Positions 24,085 to 31,331 of a stretch of DNA of 31,527 nt are shown piece by piece. Source of the DNA: an uncultured Collinsella sp. (GTDB taxonomy: Bacteria; Actinomycetota; Coriobacteriia; Coriobacteriales; Coriobacteriaceae); assembly GCA_900756725.1 (NCBI GenBank), contig CAAELJ010000083.1, positions 1-31,527 of the forward strand, read 5' to 3'. The translations under genes and the position numbers were made by a program. The stretch's first letter is position 1. Every line of letters starts with the position of its first letter. The notes under the pieces are model-generated. The model did not search any database. It had not been told where the DNA came from and worked only from the letters and a program-made list of their open reading frames with translations.

Positions 24085-26820
24085 ATGCAGCGCGACGCAT
24101 CGGACACTCGCGTCAATCCAGACCTCATCCTCAAGGCAATTGAGAAAGACGAGGTCGCCGATGACGCTCGAACCAGCCGGGGACACCTCAAGATTTTCTT
24201 TGGCTACGCTGCTGGTGCAGGCAAAACCTATGCGATGCTTCAAGCCGCCCACGCCGCCAAGCGGCGAGGTGTCGACGTCGTCGCGGGATACATCGAGCCG
24301 CACGAACGTCCGGCAACTGCCCATCTTGCACAAGGGCTTGAGAACGTGCCCTGTAAACTCATCGAGCACAACGGCATTGCGCTCAGCGAGTTCGATCTAG
24401 ATGCGGCTATCGAACGCGCCCCTCAGCTCATCCTTGTCGACGAGCTCGCCCATACGAATGCGCCGGGGTCTCGCCACGACAAACGCTATCAAGACGTCGA
24501 GGAACTTCTACATGCAGGCATCGACGTCTATACGACCGTGAACGTTCAGCATATCGAGAGCCTAAACGACATGGTTGCATCCATCACCGGCGTTGTCGTG
24601 AGCGAACGAATCCCCGACCGCATCTTCGATGATGCCGACCAGGTCGAGCTCGTTGACATAGAGCCCGAAGACCTACTTGAGCGCCTTCGCGCCGGCCTCG
24701 TCTACCGTCCCGCACAAGCCGAGCGAGCGCAACAGCATTTTTTTACCGTCGAGAACCTCACCGCACTCCGAGAAATCGCGCTGCGCCGCTGCGCCGATCG
24801 CACCGGCCACCTCACAGACGCCGCACGCGTGCTGGGAAACCGTGACTACTACACCAGGGAGCGTATCTTAGTCTGTGTCTCCCCGGCGCCGACCAATCCC
24901 CGCATCGTCCGTGCCGCCGCACGCATGGCGAAAGCGTTTCGCAGCGAGCTCGTCGCCCTGTTCGTAGAGAGCCCGCGCACGCAAGCCATGAGCGATGATG
25001 AGCGCGCCAAGCTTGCAGACAATATCGCCCTAGCCGAGCAGCTCGGAGCACATATGGAAACCGTCTATGGCGACGACGTCGCGTTTCAGATCTCCGAGTT
25101 CGCACGCCTGTCGGGTATTTCGAAGATCGTCATGGGGCGCACGGGCGAGCACAGCAGCGTCCGTCAGGCCCTCTTTGGCCGCAAATCTCTCGTAGAACAG
25201 CTCATAACATTCGCCCCGAACCTCGACATTTACATCATTCCAGACCAGTCGACTCCGCCCTCCCGACCCAAAGGACGCCGCCATGCGCTCGCCCTGCAGC
25301 CGCCCAGCAGCCGAAACGTGCTTCGCACGCTGGCCCTCTCTCTTGTCGCCACGGCGATCGGCACGACTTTCCGCCATCTGGGATTTGCCGATTCCAGCAT
25401 CATATCCCTCTATATCCTCACGGCCCTGCTGACCGCCGTCACCACGACGGGGCGTATCTGCACGATCGTATCGAGCGTGCTCTCTGTAGTGCTTTACAAC
25501 TTCTGCTTCGTAACGCCTCTGTTTTCGCTCGCCAGCTACGACCGAAGCTATCTGGTCACGTTCGGCATCATGTTCGCTACCGCTATGGTCGCCGGCGAGT
25601 TAACTGCGCGCATCGCCGACAACGCCCGTACCTCCGCCGAGAACGCATTCAAAACGCGCGTACTCCTCGAAACGAACCAGCTCTTGCAGCAAGCCCATAG
25701 CGCGGAGGAGTGTGCCCGCGTCGCCATGAACCAACTCATCAAACTGCTAAAACTCGACGTGGTCTTCTACACCGCCGAACACGGCACGCTCGGCAAGACG
25801 CTCTATGAGTCCGCTGGCACCGAAAACCGATCCGCGTCGCTGTTCACCGACTACGAGCGCGCTGTTGCAACCTGGACCTACACCAACAACAAACGCGCGG
25901 GCGCAAGCACGCGGACCCTGCCCGAGGCGCGCTGCCTCTACCTCGCGGTTCGCACCGGCGACAAGGTATTCGGTGTCATCGGCATCGACCTGGAGGGGCG
26001 CGAGATCGAAGCCTTCGAGCATTCGATCGTCCTATCTATCGTAGGCGAATGCGCCTTGGCGCTCGAAAGCGACCGGGCGGCGCAAGAGCGCGAAGAGGCT
26101 GCGGTCTTGGCGAAAAACGAGCAGCTGCGCGCCAACCTTTTGCGCTCCATCGGACACGATTTGAGGACACCCCTCACGGCTATATCCGGATCTGCGGCAA
26201 TCCTTCGGAAGAGCGACGAGAAGCTCAGCCTCGAACAACGCTGCGATCTTGCCGATGCCATCTACGACGACTCCCTCTGGCTTATCGATACCGTGGAGAA
26301 CCTCCTCGCCATCACACGCGTCGAGGATGGCACCATTTGCCTCAACTTCACATCCGAGCTCATCGACGAGGTCATCGAGGCCGCCCTCAGCCATGTCGCC
26401 CAAGCATCGCATGGACGTACCGTCACCATCGAGCACACTGACGACATCCTGCTGGTACGCATCGACGTCCATCTCATCATGCAGGTGCTTACGAATCTCA
26501 TCATGAACGCCTTCAAATACACGCCCGAGGACTCGACTGTCACCATCAGCGCACGTCGCGAGGGTGCGTTCGTCGTGGTGGACGTCGCAGACGATGGGCC
26601 GGGTGTGGCAGACTGCGACAAGCCTCATATCTTTGAGCGCTTCTTCACCTCACGCAATACGCGGCCCGTGGATTCGCGTCGAAGCATCGGCCTTGGGCTG
26701 TCGCTCTGCCGCTCCATCGTGGAGGCGCATGGCGGCGTCATCGAAGCTCGCGACAACCACCCCCATGGGGCCGTCTTCCGTTTTACCCTGCCCGCCGAGG
26801 AGATCGAGATTCATGAATAA
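24085..26820 (+). CDS. kdpD: Sensor histidine kinase KdpD
   Basis: Membrane sensor that responds to K+ limitation and turgor and phosphorylates KdpE. The 911-residue protein has an N-terminal KdpD domain with the P-loop GYAAGAGKT (40-48) and DELAHTNAPGSRH, a universal-stress-like domain (ILVCVSPAPTNPRIVRAA; GISKIVMGRTGE), about four short membrane helices near residues 415-520, a GAF-like region, the phospho-acceptor H691 in SIGHDLRTPL, and ATPase boxes NAFKYTPED, DDGPGV and GLGLSLCRSI. The S-x-S and FTAxY elements reported for c-di-AMP binding in Staphylococcus KdpD are not visible. The ATG at 24085 has AGAAAGG upstream. It overlaps kdpE by 8 bases and is transcribed away from kdpFABC. Confidence 0.95.
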   Translation: MQRDASDTRVNPDLILKAIEKDEVADDARTSRGHLKIFFGYAAGAGKTYAMLQAAHAAKRRGVDVVAGYIEPHERPATAHLAQGLENVPCKLIEHNGIALSEFDLDAAIERAPQLILVDELAHTNAPGSRHDKRYQDVEELLHAGIDVYTTVNVQHIESLNDMVASITGVVVSERIPDRIFDDADQVELVDIEPEDLLERLRAGLVYRPAQAERAQQHFFTVENLTALREIALRRCADRTGHLTDAARVLGNRDYYTRERILVCVSPAPTNPRIVRAAARMAKAFRSELVALFVESPRTQAMSDDERAKLADNIALAEQLGAHMETVYGDDVAFQISEFARLSGISKIVMGRTGEHSSVRQALFGRKSLVEQLITFAPNLDIYIIPDQSTPPSRPKGRRHALALQPPSSRNVLRTLALSLVATAIGTTFRHLGFADSSIISLYILTALLTAVTTTGRICTIVSSVLSVVLYNFCFVTPLFSLASYDRSYLVTFGIMFATAMVAGELTARIADNARTSAENAFKTRVLLETNQLLQQAHSAEECARVAMNQLIKLLKLDVVFYTAEHGTLGKTLYESAGTENRSASLFTDYERAVATWTYTNNKRAGASTRTLPEARCLYLAVRTGDKVFGVIGIDLEGREIEAFEHSIVLSIVGECALALESDRAAQEREEAAVLAKNEQLRANLLRSIGHDLRTPLTAISGSAAILRKSDEKLSLEQRCDLADAIYDDSLWLIDTVENLLAITRVEDGTICLNFTSELIDEVIEAALSHVAQASHGRTVTIEHTDDILLVRIDVHLIMQVLTNLIMNAFKYTPEDSTVTISARREGAFVVVDVADDGPGVADCDKPHIFERFFTSRNTRPVDSRRSIGLGLSLCRSIVEAHGGVIEARDNHPHGAVFRFTLPAEEIEIHE

Positions 26821-27517
26821 TGCCGCTAAGCCACGCATCCTCCTGGTCGAAGATGACCTGACCGTTCAAAACCTCGTTTCGACCGCGCTTGACCTCCACG
26901 GCTATGTCGTGAGCAAGGTTTGCAACGGCCAGGCCGCCATCATGGATGCGGTGTCGCACGGCCCCAGCCTCATCATGCTCGACCTCGGCCTTCCCGACAT
27001 TGACGGTATCGAGGTCATCACGAAGATCCGAAGCTGGTCGGCAGTCCCCATTATCGTCATTTCGGCGCGCACCGAAGATTCCGACAAGATTGCAGCACTT
27101 GACGCAGGGGCAGACGACTACCTCACCAAGCCCTTTTCTGTGGATGAGTTGCTCGCGCGCGTCCGTGCGAATTTGAGGCGCTCCTCGATGGCGTCAAGCG
27201 AGTCGACAGAAGCGAGCACGTTCGACAACGGTCCGCTGCATATCGACTACGCCGCGGGATACGCGACGAAAGACGGACGCGAGCTCTCGCTCACCCCAAC
27301 CGAGTACAAATTGCTCGTCCTTCTGGCGAAAAACGTCGACAAGGTGCTCACCCACACCTTCATCACCCGCGAGATATGGGGCACGAGCTGGGACAGCGAT
27401 CTGGCGAGCCTGCGCGTGTTCATGCGCACCCTGCGCAAGAAGATCGAGGCAGACCCCTCTCACCCCAAGATGATTCAGACGCACATGGGCGTCGGGTACC
27501 GCATGCAGCGTCTCTAG
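26813..27517 (+). CDS. kdpE: Response regulator KdpE
   Basis: OmpR-type activator of kdpFABC. The 234-residue protein has a complete receiver (acidic pair D14/D15, phosphorylated D57 in MLDLGLPD, lysine in YLTKPFS) and a C-terminal winged helix (LTPTEYKLLVLLAKNVDKVLT, then LASLRVFMRTLRKKIE and HMGVGYRM). The correct start is the ATG at 26813 in ATGAATAA, which overlaps the kdpD stop; the longer reading of the frame lies in kdpD. This overlap indicates translational coupling. It ends next to the right copy of the kdp border repeat, whose hairpin probably ends the kdpDE transcript. Confidence 0.96.
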   Translation: MNNAAKPRILLVEDDLTVQNLVSTALDLHGYVVSKVCNGQAAIMDAVSHGPSLIMLDLGLPDIDGIEVITKIRSWSAVPIIVISARTEDSDKIAALDAGADDYLTKPFSVDELLARVRANLRRSSMASSESTEASTFDNGPLHIDYAAGYATKDGRELSLTPTEYKLLVLLAKNVDKVLTHTFITREIWGTSWDSDLASLRVFMRTLRKKIEADPSHPKMIQTHMGVGYRMQRL

Positions 27518-27522
27518 CCCAC

Positions 27523-27641
27523 CCCACAAAAAGTTGCGGTGGAAGACGGAGTAGATAAGGCCTTTGACAGCCAAAACAGTCCGCATTTCACCGCAACTGA
27601 TGGGCGGGGTGGAGTTAGAGGCCCAGGTAGTTAGTCATGCC
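27523..27641 (-). repeat. ~119-bp direct repeat bordering kdp, right copy
   Basis: Same orientation as 19109-19227. TTGCGGTGGAAGACGGA (27534-27550) faces TCCGCATTTCACCGCAA (27580-27596), with more stem mismatches than the left copy. It ends in GM-TNYLGL-stop (27615-27638) on the minus strand. Placed six bases after the kdpE stop, it closes the kdp block. Confidence 0.85.
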
Positions 27642-27722
27642 TTCGACGGCGAGCTTGGCGCCTGCCACGGCATGGACCACGGTGAGCGCGCCGTTGACCA
27701 CATAGTTAGCGATACCCCAAAA
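27615..27722 (-). pseudogene. 3' remnant of an unidentified gene
   Basis: On the minus strand 35 codons without a start run to TAA at 27615-27617, reading GALTVVHAVAGAKLAVEG in the middle and GMTNYLGL at the end. The frame has gene-like codons (G/C at third positions) and is closed by TGA at 27723-27725. The last eight residues are matched in the left kdp border repeat (GMIAYLGL), with agreement reaching back through E-G, so both are ends of homologous genes. I do not recognise the protein. Confidence 0.5.
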
Positions 27723-27762
27723 TCACTCTTTAACTCACCGCGCTCGCCCCCATATGTGCAAA

Positions 27763-27792
27763 GCGCCCCGCGAACGGATACTCGCGAGGCGC
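27763..27792 (-). terminator. Hairpin after the Cys-rich FeoB-associated gene
   Basis: GCGCCCCGCGA (27763-27773) / TCGCGAGGCGC (27782-27792), an 11-bp stem with one mismatch. On the minus strand it is followed by TTT and lies 24 bases past the gene's stop. Good terminator candidate with a short U-run. Confidence 0.7.
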
Positions 27793-27815
27793 CTGGATGC
27801 CTGGATGTCCGGGCC

Positions 27816-28016
27816 TTATTTGATCCCGCGGCCCAAGTCTTCGGCAATTTTGTCTACGCCCTTAAGTGCGGCGCAGGTCTTTTTGTTGGAGCAATGTCCC
27901 GTGCAAACGCCACCTTGAGCGCAGTCGGCGCAGGTGCCCTTGCGATAAATGCGCACGCACACGGCGACAAACGCAATACCGATAACAGCCAGTACAACAA
28001 TATCGATAGGTGCCAT
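27816..28016 (-). CDS. FeoB-associated Cys-rich membrane protein
   Basis: A 66-residue protein with one N-terminal membrane helix (about 5-24, DIVVLAVIGIAFVAVCVRIY) and a cysteine-rich tail: C29, C32, C38, C42 and C48 in TCADCAQGGVCTGHCSNKKTC. This is the pattern of the small FeoB-associated proteins found next to feoB; their cysteines are thought to bind iron, but the exact role is unproven. GAGGAGG precedes the ATG. AGTTAACC (28031-28038) just before the ribosome site repeats the core of the inverted sites upstream of feoA, suggesting common control. It follows feoB on the same strand after a strong terminator, so it is probably transcribed separately. Confidence 0.88.
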   Translation of the reverse strand: MAPIDIVVLAVIGIAFVAVCVRIYRKGTCADCAQGGVCTGHCSNKKTCAALKGVDKIAEDLGRGIK

Positions 28017-28129
28017 AGCAAGCCTCCTCTAGTTAACCATCACTTACTTTACCCCATTCTCAACCTACCAAAAAGGGACAGGTTTATTTTGGTCGGTTTT
28101 ATCTGCGGAAACGTCACATCTCCCCCACC

Positions 28130-28162
28130 AAAAAGCCCGAGTGTCACTGGGACACCCGGGCT
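28130..28162 (-). terminator. Rho-independent terminator of the feo operon
   Basis: Minus-strand AGCCCGGGTGTC-CCAG-TGACACTCGGGCT (28162-28134, one mismatch pair) followed by TTTTTGG. Strong hairpin and U-run 30 bases past the feoB stop. Confidence 0.9.
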
Positions 28163-28191
28163 CGTGGAAAGGGGCTAATCCTTATTTGGAC

Positions 28192-30519
28192 TTAAGCGGA
28201 AACTGCGGCGGAAGCAGTGTTGGTCTCGTCCTCGTCGGTCCATGCATGCTTGGGCATGGGACGGAAGATCTGGAAGAGCATCGCAGCCAGCAGCACGATG
28301 GCCACAACCGTCCAGATACCAAACTGCCCAAGAACAAGCAGGTTATAGAACTGGTTGATGAACAGGCCGATGACCCAAGCAAAGGCACACTCGTAGCCGA
28401 TGGCAATCGCGGTCCACTTACCGGAGTTCATCTGGTTACGGATGGTGCCGATAGCGGCAAAGCACGGAGCGCACAGCAGGTTGAAGGCACCAAAGGCGAC
28501 GCAAGCGCCCATGGTCGGGAACATAGCCGCAAACGCGGTCCACAGGCTCGGGTCGGTCTCGCCGGCGTCGGCAACGGACAGCAGCGAGCCGGCGGTGGCG
28601 ACAACGTTCTCCTTGGCAACGAGGCCAGAGACGGTCAGTGCGGTGGCCTGCCAGGTGCTAAAGCCGAGCGGGGCGAAGATCCAAGCGACCAGGTTGCCGA
28701 ACATGGCAAGCACGGAGTAATCCATGAACTCCTCGGGGATGCCCTCCATGGAAGGCAGGTAGCCAAAGGCGCCGTTGTAGCTACCAAAGTTGGAGAGGAA
28801 CCAAACGACGACGGTGGACGCAAAGATGACCGTGCCGGCCTTCTTGATAAAGGCGAAGCAGCGCTCCCACACGTGCAGCGCCCAAGAGCGGATCGCCGGG
28901 AAGTGGTAGGCAGGAAGCTCCATAACAAACGGCGTCGGGCGGCCGGCGAAGAGCTTGGTCTTCTTGAGCATGAGGCCCGAGGCAATGACGGCAAAGACGC
29001 CCAGGAAGTAGAAGAGCGGGCTGATCCACGCAGCGGTGGTAGAAGAGTCGCCAATGATGGAACCCATAAGCAGGGCGATGATCGGCAGCTTGGCGCCGCA
29101 AGGGATGAACGTGGTGGTCATAACCGTCATGCGGCGGTCCTTCTCGTTCTCGATGGTCTTGGTAGCCATGACGCCGGGGACGCCGCAGCCCGAGGACACG
29201 AGCATGGGGATAAAGGACTTACCGGACAGGCCAAAGCGGCGGAATACGCGGTCCATGATGAAGGCGACGCGGGCCATGTAACCGCAGTCCTCCAAGAAAG
29301 ACAGCATCACAAAGAGCAGGAACATCTGCGGGACGAAGCCCATGATGGCGCCGATGCCAGCCACGATGCCGTCGCAGACCAGCGAATCGACGAGGCCACC
29401 GTCCTCGGTACCGCCCGCCACGAGAGCGTCATGCACCGCGGTGGTGATACCCGGGACATAGGGGCCGTACTGTGCTGGGTCGACCGAGTCGGCGTTGTCG
29501 CCCGCAGCCTCAACAGCTGCGTCATAAGCGTCGCGACCCTGACCGAGCACGTACCAGCCGTCGGTGCCGAAGAGCTGGTCGTTGGTGAAGTCGGTCACCG
29601 TGCCGCCCAGGGTGGAAACGGCGATGTAGTACACGCAGAACATGATGACCACAAAGATCGGCAGGCCCAGGATACGGTTGGTAACCACGCGGTCGATCTT
29701 CTCGGAGGTGCTCATCTTGGCCGGAGCCTTGGTCATGCACTCGTCGATAATGTGGGCAATCACGCCATAGCGCTCGCCGGTGATGATGGACTCGGCGTCG
29801 TCGTCGCAATCCTGCTCGCACTGAGCGACCAGCTGCTCGACGCGAGCGGCCTTCTCCTTGGTGAGGTTGATGAGCTTGCAGGCGTCCGCATCGCGCTCAA
29901 ACAGCTTGACAGCGTAGTAGCGACGCTTGTTGGCGGGAACGCTCGCCGGCAGGTTGTTCTCGATGTGGTCCAGAACGTCCTCGATAGAGGAATCGAACTT
30001 GTGCTCCGGCACCTGGCCCTTGGAAGCAGCGGACTTCTTGACCTGCTCAAAGAGCTCGGTAATGCCCTTGTTCTTAAGAGCCGAGATCATCATGACCGGG
30101 CAGCCGAGCTTCTTGGAAAGCTTGTCCGTGTCAATCTTGTCGCCGTTCTTCTCGACCAGGTCGGCCATGTTGAGGGCGACGACCACGGGCAGGCCGGTCT
30201 CGATGACCTGAAGTGCCAGGTACAGATTGCGCTCAAGGTTGGTCGCGTCGACCACCTGGACAACGACATCGGGCTCGCCGCTCATGAGGTAGTCGCGCGA
30301 GCACTGCTCCTCGGGGCTGTAGGGGGAAAGCGAGTAGATGCCGGGGAGGTCCGTAATCGTGACGTTCTTGTCACTCAGGAGCTTGGCTTCCTTTTTCTCA
30401 ACCGTGACGCCGGGCCAGTTGCCAACGTAGCCGTTGGCGCCGGTGATCAGGTTGAAAAGCGTGGTCTTGCCGCAGTTGGGGTTACCCGCCAGCGCGACAT
30501 GGATCTGAGAATCCGCCAT
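28192..30519 (-). CDS. feoB: Ferrous iron transporter FeoB
   Basis: Inner-membrane Fe2+ transporter with a cytosolic GTPase. The 775-residue protein has the G domain at the N-terminus: GNPNCGKTT (12-20), the switch GYVGNWPGVTVEKKEA, DLPGIYSL and NMADLVEK, followed by a helical dissociation-inhibitor region. The membrane part shows two repeated gate blocks (GFVPQMFLLFVMLSFLEDCGYMARVAFIMD and SSGCGVPGVMATKTIENEKDRRMT). An acidic loop (about 320-380) is longer than in E. coli. AAGGA precedes the ATG. It is the third gene of feoA-feoA-feoB on this strand, 123 bases after the second feoA; the gap contains an AAAGTTAG inverted repeat and a GC hairpin (30540-30565). Confidence 0.97.
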   Translation of the reverse strand: MADSQIHVALAGNPNCGKTTLFNLITGANGYVGNWPGVTVEKKEAKLLSDKNVTITDLPGIYSLSPYSPEEQCSRDYLMSGEPDVVVQVVDATNLERNLYLALQVIETGLPVVVALNMADLVEKNGDKIDTDKLSKKLGCPVMMISALKNKGITELFEQVKKSAASKGQVPEHKFDSSIEDVLDHIENNLPASVPANKRRYYAVKLFERDADACKLINLTKEKAARVEQLVAQCEQDCDDDAESIITGERYGVIAHIIDECMTKAPAKMSTSEKIDRVVTNRILGLPIFVVIMFCVYYIAVSTLGGTVTDFTNDQLFGTDGWYVLGQGRDAYDAAVEAAGDNADSVDPAQYGPYVPGITTAVHDALVAGGTEDGGLVDSLVCDGIVAGIGAIMGFVPQMFLLFVMLSFLEDCGYMARVAFIMDRVFRRFGLSGKSFIPMLVSSGCGVPGVMATKTIENEKDRRMTVMTTTFIPCGAKLPIIALLMGSIIGDSSTTAAWISPLFYFLGVFAVIASGLMLKKTKLFAGRPTPFVMELPAYHFPAIRSWALHVWERCFAFIKKAGTVIFASTVVVWFLSNFGSYNGAFGYLPSMEGIPEEFMDYSVLAMFGNLVAWIFAPLGFSTWQATALTVSGLVAKENVVATAGSLLSVADAGETDPSLWTAFAAMFPTMGACVAFGAFNLLCAPCFAAIGTIRNQMNSGKWTAIAIGYECAFAWVIGLFINQFYNLLVLGQFGIWTVVAIVLLAAMLFQIFRPMPKHAWTDEDETNTASAAVSA

Positions 30520-30593
30520 TCAATCCTTCTTCCTTGTGTGCCCGCGCTGCTTTCTCCGCACGGGCTGGATAATGTGCTTCAACATTGCAAATT

Positions 30594-30615
30594 AAAGTTA
30601 GAAAAACCTAACTTT
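30594..30615. promoter_or_regulatory. AAAGTTAG inverted repeat before feoB
   Basis: AAAGTTAG (30594-30601) and CTAACTTT (30608-30615) are perfect inverted copies six bases apart, about 75 bases before feoB. The half-site resembles those upstream of the first feoA and the GTTAG/CTAAC core of DtxR/IdeR-type iron boxes. It could give feoB its own iron-responsive control. Confidence 0.5.
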
Positions 30616-30642
30616 ATCTGCATAAATAGTTGCCGCGGGCCC

Positions 30643-30864
30643 TTACTGGACCTCGACGACGGCAGCCTCCTCCTTGCGGATGGAAAGCTCGTAGCCGCGC
30701 ACGTTGATCTCGACCGGATCTCCGAGCGGTGCAACCTTAACGACCTTGAACGAAGTGCCCTTGATGAGGCCCAGGTCCATAAGGTGACGGCGAAGCGCGC
30801 CCTCGCCGTGAAGCTTGACGATGGTAGAGCTCTCGCCCACCTTAACGTCACCCAACGTCTTCAT
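30643..30864 (-). CDS. feoA: FeoA-domain protein (second of two)
   Basis: A 73-residue SH3-like FeoA protein that supports FeoB. It shows the family signature HLMDLGLIKGTSFKVVKVAPLGDPVEINVRGYELSIRKEEA, with the conserved LGL-x-G and D-P-x-E-x-x-V-R-G-Y elements. AGGGGG lies about 9 bases before the ATG. It lies 39 bases after the other feoA gene. Of the two, this one is closer to the canonical FeoA sequence. Confidence 0.94.
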   Translation of the reverse strand: MKTLGDVKVGESSTIVKLHGEGALRRHLMDLGLIKGTSFKVVKVAPLGDPVEINVRGYELSIRKEEAAVVEVQ

Positions 30865-30903
30865 ATTCTTTTCCCCCTTTCAGCTTTTATGAAATGCTGC
30901 GAA

Positions 30904-31146
30904 CTAACCGACGGTCATGATGTGCATGGCGACCTTGGTGTCGATACCAAAGCGTGCGCCCAGCACGGTGACGATGATATTGGCGCCACTCGAGCTCACC
31001 ACGTGAACCTCACTGCCCTCGACAAAGCCGAGGTCCTTGAGGTGGTGCTTCATGTCCTCATTGCCCTTTACGCGAGACACGCGCACGGTTTCACCCGCTT
31101 TTACCATCGAAAGCGGCATGGCCGGCATCTGCGGTCCGCAAGACAT
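30904..31146 (-). CDS. feoA: FeoA-domain protein (first of two)
   Basis: An 80-residue FeoA-like protein and the promoter-proximal gene of the feo cluster. It keeps HHLKDLGFVEGSEVHVVSSSGANIIVTVLGARFGIDTKVAMHI, the FeoA fold pattern, but has GAN in place of the usual DP motif and an extra N-terminal MSCGPQMPAM with one cysteine. Two FeoA proteins may act as partners or on different steps of FeoB; this is inference. AGGAG precedes the ATG, and a large inverted repeat lies just upstream. Confidence 0.93.
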   Translation of the reverse strand: MSCGPQMPAMPLSMVKAGETVRVSRVKGNEDMKHHLKDLGFVEGSEVHVVSSSGANIIVTVLGARFGIDTKVAMHIMTVG

Positions 31147-31189
31147 GAGTGTGCTCCTAACGTCAGTTCGTCCTCAACATCGACGCAGC

Positions 31190-31243
31190 AAAAGTTAACC
31201 ACGTCTATGTTCGCTACAGTAAACTAGCACGTGGTTAACTTTT
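31190..31243 (-). promoter_or_regulatory. Inverted-repeat operator upstream of the feo operon
   Basis: AAAAGTTAACCACGT (31190-31204) and its exact complement ACGTGGTTAACTTTT (31229-31243), 15 bp each with a 24-base spacer. Each arm contains the AGTTAACC core seen again at 28031-28038. Their spacing would place one arm near -35 and the other at the transcription start, which suits repression by a DtxR-family or similar metal regulator. The start of the first feoA is 44 bases away. Confidence 0.65.
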
Positions 31244-31293
31244 TGGAAAGGGTTCCTATTCAGTTTTCGAAAAAGTTTCCCATATGAAACAGG

Positions 31294-31322
31294 TGTGACA
31301 AGGGGACAGCCCCTTTGTCACA
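31294..31322 (-). terminator. Hairpin after the HPr-like gene
   Basis: TGTGACAAGGGG (31294-31305) / CCCCTTTGTCACA (31310-31322), a 12-bp stem with one bulged base. It lies 9 bases beyond the HPr-like stop on the minus strand. No U-run follows, so it may be a stabilising hairpin. The GGGG-CTGTCCCC core recalls the family 2 repeats. Confidence 0.55.
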
Positions 31323-31331
31323 TTGTTGCGT

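Noticed and set aside
28141..31227. A 1028-codon open frame on the plus strand across the feo cluster
   Set aside because: It is antisense to feoB and both feoA genes, which have complete family motifs; the frame is open only because of high GC content. Its translation is rich in His, Asp, Gly and Arg and has no domain.
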